From the NCBI RefSeq assembly GCF_009725235.1, contig NZ_WJFC01000135.1, forward strand, positions 1-34,603: 34,603 nucleotides of DNA, given 5' to 3'. Every line of letters begins with the position of its first letter. Position 1 is the stretch's first letter. Below, one piece after another: positions 14,524 through 23,800 of this stretch. The translations under genes were made by a program, and so were the position numbers. A model generated the notes under the pieces. That model made no database searches, was not told where the DNA came from, and saw only the letters and a list, made by a program, of their open reading frames with translations. The DNA comes from Scytonema sp. UIC 10036 (GTDB taxonomy: Bacteria; Cyanobacteriota; Cyanobacteriia; Cyanobacteriales; Nostocaceae).

Positions 14524-14603
14524 AAGAGGTAAGTTGGGTTGAGGAACGAAACCCAACATTGAACCTTTATTGTTGGGTTTTGTTCCTCAACCCAACCTAC
14601 TTC
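14524..14603. repeat. Hairpin element related to the MITE core
   Basis: GTTGGGTTGAGGAACGAAAC with CCAACA (14533-14558) pairs with the complementary arm at 14571-14596, 26 bp with one mismatch (G-U in RNA) around a 12-base loop; AGAAG/CTTCT extend it outside. The arms carry the same GTTGGGTTTCGTTCCTCAAC core as the MITE at 912-1049, but the terminal CAATACTTGTCGG ends are absent. Confidence 0.85.
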
Positions 14604-14714
14604 TATCTATAGATTGATTTGTATATACGTCAGTAAATACCTCAAAAGCAGCTTTTATAAACAGCTACTATCTTCTTCAATTTAATAGTTAAGTTATCAG
14701 CTACAGGTATATTT

Positions 14715-15140
14715 ATGACGGCTGCCAAATCCATAAATACAGAAGTTGGCGAAAAGCTCCAAATCGAGGGAGTTACAGAGCCAACTATATTGCGCTATTT
14801 TCAAACCTTAAATTCAGGAGAGTTTGAAGCAACTGCTGCTTTGTTCGCAGAAGATGGAGTCATGCGTCCCCCTTTTGAATCTGATATCGTAGGGCGAGAT
14901 GCGATCGCACGTTATTTGCAACAAGAGGCTCAAGGTGTTACAGCCGAACCTCGTGAAGGTATTTCTGAAGCATTAAATGAGGAACAAGTTCAGTTTCAAG
15001 TGACAGGTAAAGCACAAACATCTTGGTGTGGTGTGAATGTTTTGTGGTTTTTTACCCTCAATCAACAACGACAAATTGTCTATACAAAGATAAAATTGTT
15101 GGCTTCTCCCCAGGAGTTACTAGCTTTACAAAAGAGTTAG
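14715..15140 (+). CDS. OCP C-terminal domain homolog (CTDH), carotenoid carrier
   Basis: This 141-residue NTF2-fold protein is homologous to the C-terminal domain of orange carotenoid protein. TILRYFQTLNSGEFEATAAL (24-43) contains the carotenoid-facing tyrosine (Y28), followed by DIVGRDAIARYL and, near the end, TSWCGVNVLWFF and LLASPQELL. Two tryptophans (W104, W111) sit where OCP has its own. The cysteine C105 matches the single cysteine that in Anabaena CTDH can link dimers and gate carotenoid transfer. The protein is expected to carry a ketocarotenoid as a dimer and load or regulate HCP. It lies about 330 bases downstream of the HCP gene on the same strand. Confidence 0.93.
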   Translation: MTAAKSINTEVGEKLQIEGVTEPTILRYFQTLNSGEFEATAALFAEDGVMRPPFESDIVGRDAIARYLQQEAQGVTAEPREGISEALNEEQVQFQVTGKAQTSWCGVNVLWFFTLNQQRQIVYTKIKLLASPQELLALQKS

Positions 15141-15217
15141 TGGTTATTGGTTAGTGGTTAGTAGTGAGTGGTTATAGGTTAGTGGAGCGCTACTAACAAC
15201 TAACAACTAACAACCAA
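15137..15217. repeat. Inverted STRR-like repeats between convergent genes
   Basis: GTTAGTGG and GGTTAGTAG units follow the CTDH stop, and CTACTAAC, AACTAAC and CAACTAACC units run up to the stop of the next minus-strand gene. The two halves can pair into a hairpin centred near AGCGCT (15186-15191). It probably serves as a bidirectional gene-end structure. Confidence 0.7.
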
Positions 15218-15670
15218 CTAACCCTTACTTGCAGCTGTTTGTTGAAAAGAGCGCATGAGTAAATTTCGTCCAAGCTCAATATCTTTAGATGCACATTGCC
15301 AATCTGGATGTGCAGTCCTCAACAAGCTTTCTAAAGTTTCTTGGTCAAATAGATGCCAAACTACAGCGCCGTTGATTTCTCCTTCAATGGCGTAACAGTT
15401 AGAGCTAATACAGTAAATTGTGCAAGCGCTGGCAAGCCTAGTCAAAACCATTCTTTCTTCAGGTTGAAGTGCGCGGAATTCACGCAGAAACTGTTTCAAC
15501 TCATTTATAGAAGACACCGTCAACCCTGGTATCGCTACTGTTAGACTTTTGTCTCCGTTTACTGCAATCCAGTAATGACGACTCGGATCAATTCCCTCTA
15601 GCCAGGGTAATTCATCATCAAGGCGGTAGCGTGGTGACAAACAAAACGGGGGTTCTATAGGTGCAACCAT
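15218..15670 (-). CDS. Conserved cyanobacterial-type hypothetical protein
   Basis: This is a 150-residue protein from the ATG at 15670; a longer version from an upstream TTG at 15724 is possible but lacks support. It starts MVAPIEPPFCLSPRYRLDDE and contains LPWLEGIDPSRHYWIAVNGD, ELKQFLREFRALQPEERMVL and GAVVWHLFDQETLESLLRTA. It is soluble, mixed alpha/beta, with cysteines at 10, 82, 86, 91 and 127 (approximate) but no clear metal-binding spacing. I recognise no domain and infer no function. It converges on the CTDH gene across repeats. Confidence 0.65.
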   Translation of the reverse strand: MVAPIEPPFCLSPRYRLDDELPWLEGIDPSRHYWIAVNGDKSLTVAIPGLTVSSINELKQFLREFRALQPEERMVLTRLASACTIYCISSNCYAIEGEINGAVVWHLFDQETLESLLRTAHPDWQCASKDIELGRNLLMRSFQQTAASKG

Positions 15671-15954
15671 GACTTCGTTATCAAATCTTTCTCCATATTT
15701 AATGATTAAAAGCTTATAAATCAAATAAACTTAGCAAAAGTTATTAATTTTATTAATCTTTCTTAAAGTTTTTCTTATTTTAGTAATTATACTTATTCAG
15801 TAAGACATAGAAAACAGAATTTCTAGCCTTTAATTATTAATACATTCTTTGTGAGTCAATTGGTGAAGATAAGAGCCATTGTGTGAAGCCATGCAAAAAT
15901 AGCTGAACCTCTCACAAAGAACCAAAGACAAATCACCAAAAACGTAATTTTGAG

Positions 15955-16410
15955 TTAAATTGCTGAAGCGGGTTGAGCAGATACAGGTTGTACTGTCTCT
16001 GGTAAAGTAACTTCCAACTTGAGACAGTTACCACCATTGACTTGTAGTTGATATTCAACCTTATCCATCAAACGATATATAATCAGCCAACCATATCCTC
16101 CTTCTTGTCTGTCATTAGGACAGGGAGGGAGGTAGTTCGACAAATCGTAGCCTTCACCGCGATCCCAAACTTCCAAGGCAATATCCCTGTCTTTTAGTTC
16201 TAAACGAAGCAAAACTGGTAGTAGCGGTTGGTCTTTATGAGCGTGGCGCACGACATTAGAGTAGGCTTCCACTAAAGCCAAGCGCAGGCGACTTGATTGT
16301 CTTGACCAATCAACTGAGCCTTTAAGATGGACTTCTAAGCATCCGAGCAACCAATTTTCGACTATGGTTAAAAATTTTAAGTCGCTTGGTACGTGAAGCT
16401 CACTTTTCAT
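15955..16410 (-). CDS. RsbW-like anti-sigma/switch kinase ATPase
   Basis: This 151-residue GHKL ATPase belongs to the anti-sigma-factor serine kinase family. The N-box is LALVEAYSNVVRHAHK (about 46-61), the G1 box is LEVWDRGEGYDL (about 87-98), and GGYGWLIIYRLMD (about 109-121) corresponds to the ATP-lid region. Relatives phosphorylate a STAS-domain antagonist and sequester a partner such as a sigma factor. The gene starts three bases after the stop of the PP2C gene, with a GGAGGT Shine-Dalgarno inside that gene's last codons, so the two are a translational unit. No STAS antagonist gene is adjacent. Confidence 0.88.
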   Translation of the reverse strand: MKSELHVPSDLKFLTIVENWLLGCLEVHLKGSVDWSRQSSRLRLALVEAYSNVVRHAHKDQPLLPVLLRLELKDRDIALEVWDRGEGYDLSNYLPPCPNDRQEGGYGWLIIYRLMDKVEYQLQVNGGNCLKLEVTLPETVQPVSAQPASAI

Positions 16411-16413
16411 GAT

Positions 16414-18087
16414 TTACAAAACCTCCAGAGAAAGAATAGTTTGGTCATCCTCCTGCACTTGGTTATCTGCTTGGATGCGAGCAAGTAGAGATTTGAGGTT
16501 GAGAGGTTGTGGTTCTTCTTTTAAAAGCTGCCATAACCCCTCTTGATGTAGCATAGAACGGCTAACTGGTTGAAGGCTACCCGAAGAATTTACGGCTAAA
16601 GGTGTTTTTTTTGAAACCATGGCTTCAGTAATTCCATCACTTGCTAGCAGCAGGATATCTCCGGGTGCAAGAAATAACTGACCATACTTTGACATCCATA
16701 TTGGTAGGATACCCAAAGGTACACTGCGTGTTTTAAGATACTGAGGAGATTCTACTAAATTTTCCTGAGATGACCAATGAAGTGGATAGATATGTCCTGC
16801 ATTAGCATAGACTAATTCCCTGGTGGTAGGAGTGTAACGTGCTAAGACGAGAGTAATAAAGCAATTGTTGCCGATCAGATCGTTACCCATCGCTTCATTG
16901 AGATTGTGCATCACTATATTTGGCATTGGTGGGCTTTCTTGAGATAATTCCCGACGCAATACTGAAATGGCACTAGCCATAAACAAAGCTGCTGGAACTC
17001 CCTTACCTGAAACATCACCCACTGCCAACCACAAATCTCCTTTGGGATGGGCAAAAACTTCAAAAAAATCACCTCCCACCTCTCTAGCTGGATAGCAACA
17101 GGCTTGCACCTGCAAACCTTTGATATCGGGCATGGTTTGACGCAGGAGATTATTTTGAATTTGGCGGGCAACTTCTAGCTCAGCATGGATTTGCTCTTGT
17201 TTTTCTTGCAAGCGCTGGTACAGTTTTGCTTGAAACAGCGCTAAGGCAGCTTGCTCGGCTACACCCGTAATGAGTTTAATATCTTCTTGTTGCCAATACC
17301 GGATGTGTTTGTATTGATTCAGTGCGAGGACTGCAAGTAACTGTTGTTGGTACACAAGAGGTACAACTAATTGCTGGTAGTCTTTACCATCTCGGATATT
17401 GAGTGCAAGTTGATATTGCTTGGTTTCTAAAACTTTTTCTATCAGAGGATCGAGCTCGCAGGCAAAATCCGTTTCCAGCGATTTGGCATCTTGATAGTAA
17501 GATAAACCTAATGTCAGGCGATCGCTTTCCACAGGTTTCAGTTGACAGCAATTTGCTTCAAAGGTCTGACCGATAGTTGCTACTATTTTTTGCAGCATAC
17601 TATGGTAGTCTAACGACTCTCTAATTGCTGTCGTTACGCCATTAAATAGTGATTCTCGCCGCAAGGCGTGAGTTAACTCTTGAGTTCGTTTCTTAACAAC
17701 TCGATATATATCAGCTGCTTGTTCGACGACTTCTTTGAGTCGATCTGGTTTCCAAGGTTTGGTAATATACTTGAATACCTGACCGGAGTTAATTGCTTCT
17801 ACTAAGTCTTCGACATCTGTAAAACCAGTTAGGAGTATACGTATAGTATCTGGAAACCTTTCTACAGTGCGACTGAGAAGTTCAGTTCCGTTCATGTCTG
17901 GCATTCTCTGGTCAGAGATAATCACTGCCATCTCGCCTTCTCGATCCAACATTTCTAGGGCAGTGAGGGCATTAGTGGCTTTGTATACCTGAAAATCTCG
18001 CCTAAAAGTCCGGTAGAGTAGATCTAAATTGTCTGGCTCATCGTCTACTACCATGAGCTTCAGTTTGCCTTCCTCTGTATCAGTCAT
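16414..18087 (-). CDS. Receiver-GAF-PP2C response regulator phosphatase (RsbU/SpoIIE type)
   Basis: This is a 557-residue protein from the ATG at 18087; a TTG four codons upstream is the alternative. An N-terminal receiver domain (about 8-125) has acidic residues in VVDDEPDN and the phospho-acceptor in ISDQRMPDMNG. Next is a GAF domain (about 150-290), a short coiled coil (QEKQEQIHAELEVARQIQNN), then the SpoIIE-type PP2C phosphatase (about 325-555) with EVGGDFFEV, LAVGDVSGKGVPAAL and LLLASDGITEAM. Phosphorylation of the receiver probably switches the phosphatase, which should act on the substrate of the RsbW-like kinase encoded immediately downstream. The upstream histidine kinases on the same strand are candidate inputs. 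Confidence 0.92.
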   Translation of the reverse strand: MTDTEEGKLKLMVVDDEPDNLDLLYRTFRRDFQVYKATNALTALEMLDREGEMAVIISDQRMPDMNGTELLSRTVERFPDTIRILLTGFTDVEDLVEAINSGQVFKYITKPWKPDRLKEVVEQAADIYRVVKKRTQELTHALRRESLFNGVTTAIRESLDYHSMLQKIVATIGQTFEANCCQLKPVESDRLTLGLSYYQDAKSLETDFACELDPLIEKVLETKQYQLALNIRDGKDYQQLVVPLVYQQQLLAVLALNQYKHIRYWQQEDIKLITGVAEQAALALFQAKLYQRLQEKQEQIHAELEVARQIQNNLLRQTMPDIKGLQVQACCYPAREVGGDFFEVFAHPKGDLWLAVGDVSGKGVPAALFMASAISVLRRELSQESPPMPNIVMHNLNEAMGNDLIGNNCFITLVLARYTPTTRELVYANAGHIYPLHWSSQENLVESPQYLKTRSVPLGILPIWMSKYGQLFLAPGDILLLASDGITEAMVSKKTPLAVNSSGSLQPVSRSMLHQEGLWQLLKEEPQPLNLKSLLARIQADNQVQEDDQTILSLEVL

Positions 18088-18352
18088 ATTTGACTTCAAT
18101 CTTTAAATATTTTAATGGCGAGATACTCTCACTTAGTTTTTAAAACAACGATAACAAAAGGATTTTAAATTTCACCCCTCCGCATACGACAATTTAGCAC
18201 TGAATAAAGAAAAAACACTATTGCTCTTATCTGCTATTTGTTAACAATAGGTTAATCAAATATGTAGCATTGTAACAAAGCCATAATTGTTACTTAATGA
18301 ATGTATATTGTACTTATAAATTCCTCAAGTCTACCACAATCTGAAATTATTC

Positions 18353-19072
18353 TTATCCTACCAACCCAGAACGCAAGGCCCGAACGGCAGCTTGAGTTCG
18401 GTCATCAGCGCATAGCTTGTTCAATATATTTCGGACATGAGTTTTCACAGTTCCAACTGTAATGTAAAGCCTTTCCGCAATCACCGCATTGCTACAACCT
18501 TCCACAATCAACTGCAAGACTTCCAACTCCCTGTCCGTCAAAATATAGGGTTCGATATTTTCCTCTGGTTGTCCCTCAACAGCTTCTGAAGCAGTTGTAG
18601 CAGGCTTGGCGCTAGGTAATGATACTTCAGAGGGAGGGTTTTGGCGTGCTTGTTGCAGTACAATTCGAGCGATCGCCGGATCGATCCAAGCGTTACCATT
18701 GTAAGTGACGCGTACAGCTTCCAACAAATTATCAAACCTGATATCCTTCATGCAGTAAGAATCAGCCCCTGCGGCAAAAGCGGCTAACACAGCTTCTTTG
18801 TTGTCCCGCAAAGTTAAAATCAGTACTTTTGTGGCTGACTGACTCCCATCTGTCGATTTCAAATCTTTTGTTAGCTCAATTCCATCTTTATCTGGTAAAC
18901 CTATATCGACAATAGCAATATCAGGTTGTAGCGTTTTTAACATTTTCAATCCGTCAGTAGCATTGCTAGCTTCTCCTACAACCTCAATCTCTTCTTTTTG
19001 CAATAGAGCTGTCCGAATACCTACACGAGTGAGATCGTGATCCTCAATCAAAGCAACACGAATTTTAGTCAT
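18353..19072 (-). CDS. NarL/FixJ-family response regulator
   Basis: This 239-residue transcription regulator has a receiver domain (3-122): acidic pocket IEDHD, phospho-acceptor D56 in IVDIGLPDKDG, switch threonine in LILTL and lysine in YCMKD. A proline/serine-rich linker (about 145-170) leads to a LuxR-type helix-turn-helix (LTDRELEVLQLIVEGCSN, IAERLYITVGTVKTHVRN, about 178-235). It should bind DNA as a phosphorylated dimer. It lies between the histidine kinases and the PP2C gene on the same strand, but with gaps of about 240-265 bases on each side, so it likely has its own promoter. Confidence 0.93.
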   Translation of the reverse strand: MTKIRVALIEDHDLTRVGIRTALLQKEEIEVVGEASNATDGLKMLKTLQPDIAIVDIGLPDKDGIELTKDLKSTDGSQSATKVLILTLRDNKEAVLAAFAAGADSYCMKDIRFDNLLEAVRVTYNGNAWIDPAIARIVLQQARQNPPSEVSLPSAKPATTASEAVEGQPEENIEPYILTDRELEVLQLIVEGCSNAVIAERLYITVGTVKTHVRNILNKLCADDRTQAAVRALRSGLVG

Positions 19073-19311
19073 AACAATGTTTGCCTCTACGCTCTAGCTG
19101 TAAAACGAGTATAGTACTGATAGCGGCGTTCACTTCTCTATCAATCATCAAGTATAATTTACTAATCTTCTCAGTTTGATGTGTCAGTAACAACTATTTC
19201 ATCCTTATAGCTAATAATTTGAGATATACAGGTTGGATTGACTCTTAGTTAAATTATTTAATTTTAAATCTTCACGAACAAAAACTTTGCTTTTGAAGAA
19301 AAGTTTGCGTT

Positions 19312-20880
19312 CTACTGAACGGCTCTGTTTTGGACAGCCATTGCTTGTAACTCCTGCATCTGCGTGTTATGGTGACCAGTTCTAGACGATGCCGATCGCA
19401 TCGGAATTTTAATCATAAACTCTGTTCCCTGTCCGGGTGCTGAAAAACACACGATCTCACCACCATGTTTGGAGACAACAATTTGGTGGCTAATCGATAA
19501 GCCCAAACCCGTCCCTCTACCTAAGGGTTTTGTCGTAAAGAAAGGGTCAAAGAGGCGAGCGCGTACTTCCTCTGTCATACCGGGACCAGTATCGCCAATC
19601 CAAATAGTTACAAAATCATTGTCAGTGACTTCGGTGCGAATCCGAATCGTGCTGCGACAAAAGTAAATTTCCTGGGGCGATCGCTCTTTGTCGTACTCCT
19701 CCAAAGCATCAATTGCATTCGACAGTAGATTCATAAATACTTGGTTGAGTTGTCCTGCATAACACTCTACAAGCGGTAGGTCACCATACTCTTTGACGAG
19801 TTGAATACCTAGCTCCTTAGAGCTGGCTTTAAACCGATTGTGTAATATCAGTAGCGTGCTATCCAGCCCAGCGTGAATATCCACTGGCTTCATTTGGGCT
19901 TCATCCATCCGGGAAAAAATCCGTAATGACTGAATAATTTCGCGGATGCGATCGGCCCCAACTTTCATCGAACTCAGCAATTTGGGCAGGTCTTCACTCA
20001 AAAATTCTAAATCTATCGCCTCAGTTAGCTTCTGAATTTCAGGTGGTGGCGAGGGAGTGAAGTTGGCATAGAGGTTTAAAAGGTCGAGTAAGTCTTGGGT
20101 ATATTGATAGGCATGAATCAGATTCCCATAGATGAAGTTGACGGGATTGTTAATTTCATGAGCAACACCCGCCACCAATTGTCCCAGACTAGACATTTTT
20201 TCACTATGAACCAGTTGGCTTTGAGTTTCTTGAAGTTGGCGAAAGGCAAGTTCTAGCTGATTGGCTTGCTCTCGATAGCGTGCTTCTGATTCCTGCAATG
20301 CTTGCTCTGTACAAATGCGCTCTTGGATTTCCTCTTGTAGCAGCTGATTAGATTGAAAAAGTGCAGCCGTCCTTTTTGCCACACGTTCTTCTAACTCAGA
20401 TGTCAGTTTTAAGAGTGCGTTCTCTGCCTTAATGCGCTCTTGAATTTCCTGTTCCAGATGTACATTTTGCTCTTGCAGTCTCTTAGTCAGATTTCGTATG
20501 CTTAAATGGATTTTGACACGGGCTAAAACCTCTTCATGTTGAAGCGGCTTAGTGATGTAATCCACCGCCCCAAGATTTAACCCTCTGACCTTATCGACTG
20601 TCTCAGAAAGCGCCGTCATAAAAATTATGGGGATGTCTTTAGTTGATTCTTTAGCTTTCAAGTGCTGGCAAGTTTCAAACCCATCCATTCCGGGCATGAG
20701 TATATCTAACAAAATTAGATCGGGAAGAGCATATTCGACCTGTTCAATTGCATCTTCGCCATCCTGTGCCACCAACACTTGGAAGCCAGAATCAGCCAAG
20801 AAATCGAATAAAACCCCTAAATTTGTAGGGTTGTCATCAACGATTAAGATAATGCCATTTTCACTGGTTGAAATACTCAT
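19312..20880 (-). CDS. Receiver-coiled coil-histidine kinase
   Basis: This 522-residue protein has its receiver at the N terminus (10-125; phospho-acceptor D59 in LLDILMPGMDGF). A long coiled coil (about 130-220, many Glu/Gln/Leu) is followed by the HisKA box SLGQLVAGVAHEINNPVNF (His about 239) and a HATPase_c domain with WIGDTGPGM and GRGTGLGLSISHQIV. There is no sensor or membrane domain, so it is cytosolic and takes its input through the receiver, probably by phosphotransfer. It starts two bases after the stop of the giant kinase gene, strongly suggesting the two form one relay. The last 20 residues (after IKIPMRSAS) are a variable tail. Confidence 0.93.
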   Translation of the reverse strand: MSISTSENGIILIVDDNPTNLGVLFDFLADSGFQVLVAQDGEDAIEQVEYALPDLILLDILMPGMDGFETCQHLKAKESTKDIPIIFMTALSETVDKVRGLNLGAVDYITKPLQHEEVLARVKIHLSIRNLTKRLQEQNVHLEQEIQERIKAENALLKLTSELEERVAKRTAALFQSNQLLQEEIQERICTEQALQESEARYREQANQLELAFRQLQETQSQLVHSEKMSSLGQLVAGVAHEINNPVNFIYGNLIHAYQYTQDLLDLLNLYANFTPSPPPEIQKLTEAIDLEFLSEDLPKLLSSMKVGADRIREIIQSLRIFSRMDEAQMKPVDIHAGLDSTLLILHNRFKASSKELGIQLVKEYGDLPLVECYAGQLNQVFMNLLSNAIDALEEYDKERSPQEIYFCRSTIRIRTEVTDNDFVTIWIGDTGPGMTEEVRARLFDPFFTTKPLGRGTGLGLSISHQIVVSKHGGEIVCFSAPGQGTEFMIKIPMRSASSRTGHHNTQMQELQAMAVQNRAVQ

Positions 20881-20882
20881 TT

Positions 20883-23800
20883 TTAGACTCCTATATTCTT
20901 TAAAAACTCTCGAATTTTTTTCACTTGGAAACCCTTAGCTAATTGACGCAACTCTAAAGAAAAAGTGGCATATTTAATATCTAATTGTTCCAAGTGACTC
21001 ACTCGTTCCATAATACCTTTGAGATCGCCTTTCATAGCTAAATTCAACAGAACTGCAATTTCCTCTGCTGGGGGAGCTACCAATGATTGCTGAGAATTTT
21101 CTTCTTTGTGACTTTGACATACTTGAGGTTCATCCTCTTCATAAAACCATTCTATTTCTAAATGCATCTGTAACTTTTCTAAAAGCTCTGTTATCCGGAT
21201 TGGCTTAGGTAGAAAATCATCACAACCTGCTTCTTTACTTGTGTTAATATCGAAATCAAAAACGCTGGCAGAAGTACCAATCACTATCACATTCTTAAGT
21301 TCTGGCGATCGCCTCAGCCGCCGAGTCGCTTCCAAGCCAGTCATTTGAGGCATCATCAAGTCCATTAGAATACAATCGGGATTCCATTCAAATGCCTTAT
21401 TGAGGCAATCCTGACCATCTATTGCTTGCACAATTTCAAATCCTAAAGGTGATAGCATCTTGAGCAACAGCGAGCGATTGTCCGGTTTGTCATCTGCCAC
21501 GATCACCTTACGCTTATGCCCTTTAAAACCTTGAATATTTCGTTTCTCGTCTTTGACAACATCAGCGTATTGAGAAACTTCAGGTAAATCTAAATCAAAG
21601 AAGAAAACGCTCCCTTGTCCTAAGCTACTCTTCACCTGGATTTCGCCACCCATCATCTGAACTAATTGGCGGGTAATTGCCAGTCCCAATCCCGTTCCTT
21701 CCGCTTTGCGATCGCGAGAGCCTACCTGTTGGAATGGCAAAAATATCTCTTCTAATTGCTCTGGTGCCATACCAACTCCTGTATCTTCTACCTGAAACCG
21801 AATTTTTCCTTCGTGAGCGCCGACTTTAAAAGCCACACCTCCAGTTTCAGTAAACTTAACGGCATTACCCAGTAAGTTAATTAAAACTTGTCGTAACCGT
21901 TTTTCATCAGCCTTGACACCTGTAGGAAGTTGAGTAATCTGTTCAAAAATTAAGCAAATACCTTTTTGTTCGGCGCGGATACGGCAAATTTCGGCAATGC
22001 CTTCTAGAAATTCTGGAAAATGAAAATCCGTTGGGTGGAGTTCCATTTTTCTCGCTTCAATTTTGGAGAGGTCTAAAATGTCATTGATCAGGTTCAAGAG
22101 GTGGTCTCCACACTGATGAATAATACCTACACTATCTTTTTGTGAGTGAGTTAAACTTTTGTCTCGCATGAGGATTTGAGCATAACCCAAAATGCCATTG
22201 AGCGGTGTTCTCAGTTCATGGCTCATGTTAGCAAGGAAATCGCTCTTGGCTCGGTTAGCAGATTGTGCAGTTTCTTCTGCTTTTTGCAGATGCACATTTT
22301 TTTCCTGTAACTCTAAAGTTCGCTCTTGTACTTTGGCTTCTAAGTTAGTGTTAGCTAATTTTAAGTCTTTATAAAGACGAGCATTATCAATAGAAATCGC
22401 CGCTTGAGAGGATAACATCTGTAAGACTTCTAAGCGTTCTGATGTAAATGCACCAATAGTGAGATTATTTTCTAAATAAAGAATGCCACTGAGTTTTCCT
22501 TGATGGATGAGCGGAGTACATAAAATAGATTTGGGTTGATGAGTGACGATGTATGTATCTGTGGTAAATATTCCATCACAAGTCGCATTGCTGAGGACAA
22601 CATTTTCTTTGGTTCGGGCTACATAGTTAATCAACAAAATTGGTAGCTGTTGACTAGTTGATATTGGTATTCCTTGTAGCACAGTAACATTATTTTTGTC
22701 TACTGTTCCTGATGCTTCTATTAGCCAATCTCCTGATTTTTCTAAAATTAAGTATCCTATTTGAGCGCCAGCATTTTCTAGCAAAATTGTCATGAATTTA
22801 GCAAGTAACTTGCTCAAAACTATTTCTCCAGAAAGAGCTTGAGATGCTTTTATAACTGTGGCTAAATCCAAGGATTCAGAAGCACTTTCACCTGTAGAGC
22901 TAATTATCCGAGTCACGCCTGTACTGACAGTTTCTCGCTTTGATATCCGACATAATTGAGGATATCTTTTTTCCAAGTCTTTGACTTTGGCGATCGCTCC
23001 CCAGCGAATATAGCCATAGTGAGCATCGGTCAAATAGACTCTTGCAAACTTCTCTCTCCCTTGCTCGAAATAGAACTCAGCCGCCAGTTCATTGGCTAGC
23101 GCTTCTTCCTGGATGTATCCGTGTTCTCTAGCTCCTGCGATCGCGCAATCGTAAAGTTGCATCGCTTTGTCAATTTTCCCCAATACTCGTGCTTTTTCTG
23201 CCTCCACTAACTCGTATTTATGTTGATAATTCATTGGTCCATGTATAGCCCACTGCTGCATTTTTTGCTGATTTTTTACCACTTGTTTCAAGGATTGTTT
23301 TTGTTGGCTTTTAGAAACTTCTGGATATTGAGCGAGGAGAGCTAGAGAATAGTAAAAATTGTGTTCAGCACCAGTCATTAAACCAGCTACGCCTTCTTCA
23401 TATTTTTCTCCTAAAGAGGCATTTTTTAGCGATTCTTCGTAATCTTTAAATAAATAAAAGCGAATCGTTTTTGCCAAATAAGCTGCAAAAATAAACGTAG
23501 CTTGATTGGCAGCAATTAATTTTTGCAGAATTTCTTCTTCATTCAAGATTTCGCCATTTATTTGGTAGTCACCTGTTGGTGTATCGAGTAATTTTAATAC
23601 TATGACTATCCCTACTTTTATATAAGCACTATGCATTTCTTGTTTCAGTTTCAGCATTAAATCAAGATGTTGCACCTGCTTTTGATACACCTCCTCTAAC
23701 GGTTGACCAGCAAAAAAGATATGGTCACAATAGTAGAAAGAATTGTAGCCAGCCCAATCTATATTTCCTGTTTCTAGCCCACTTTGAATTCCCTCAAGCA

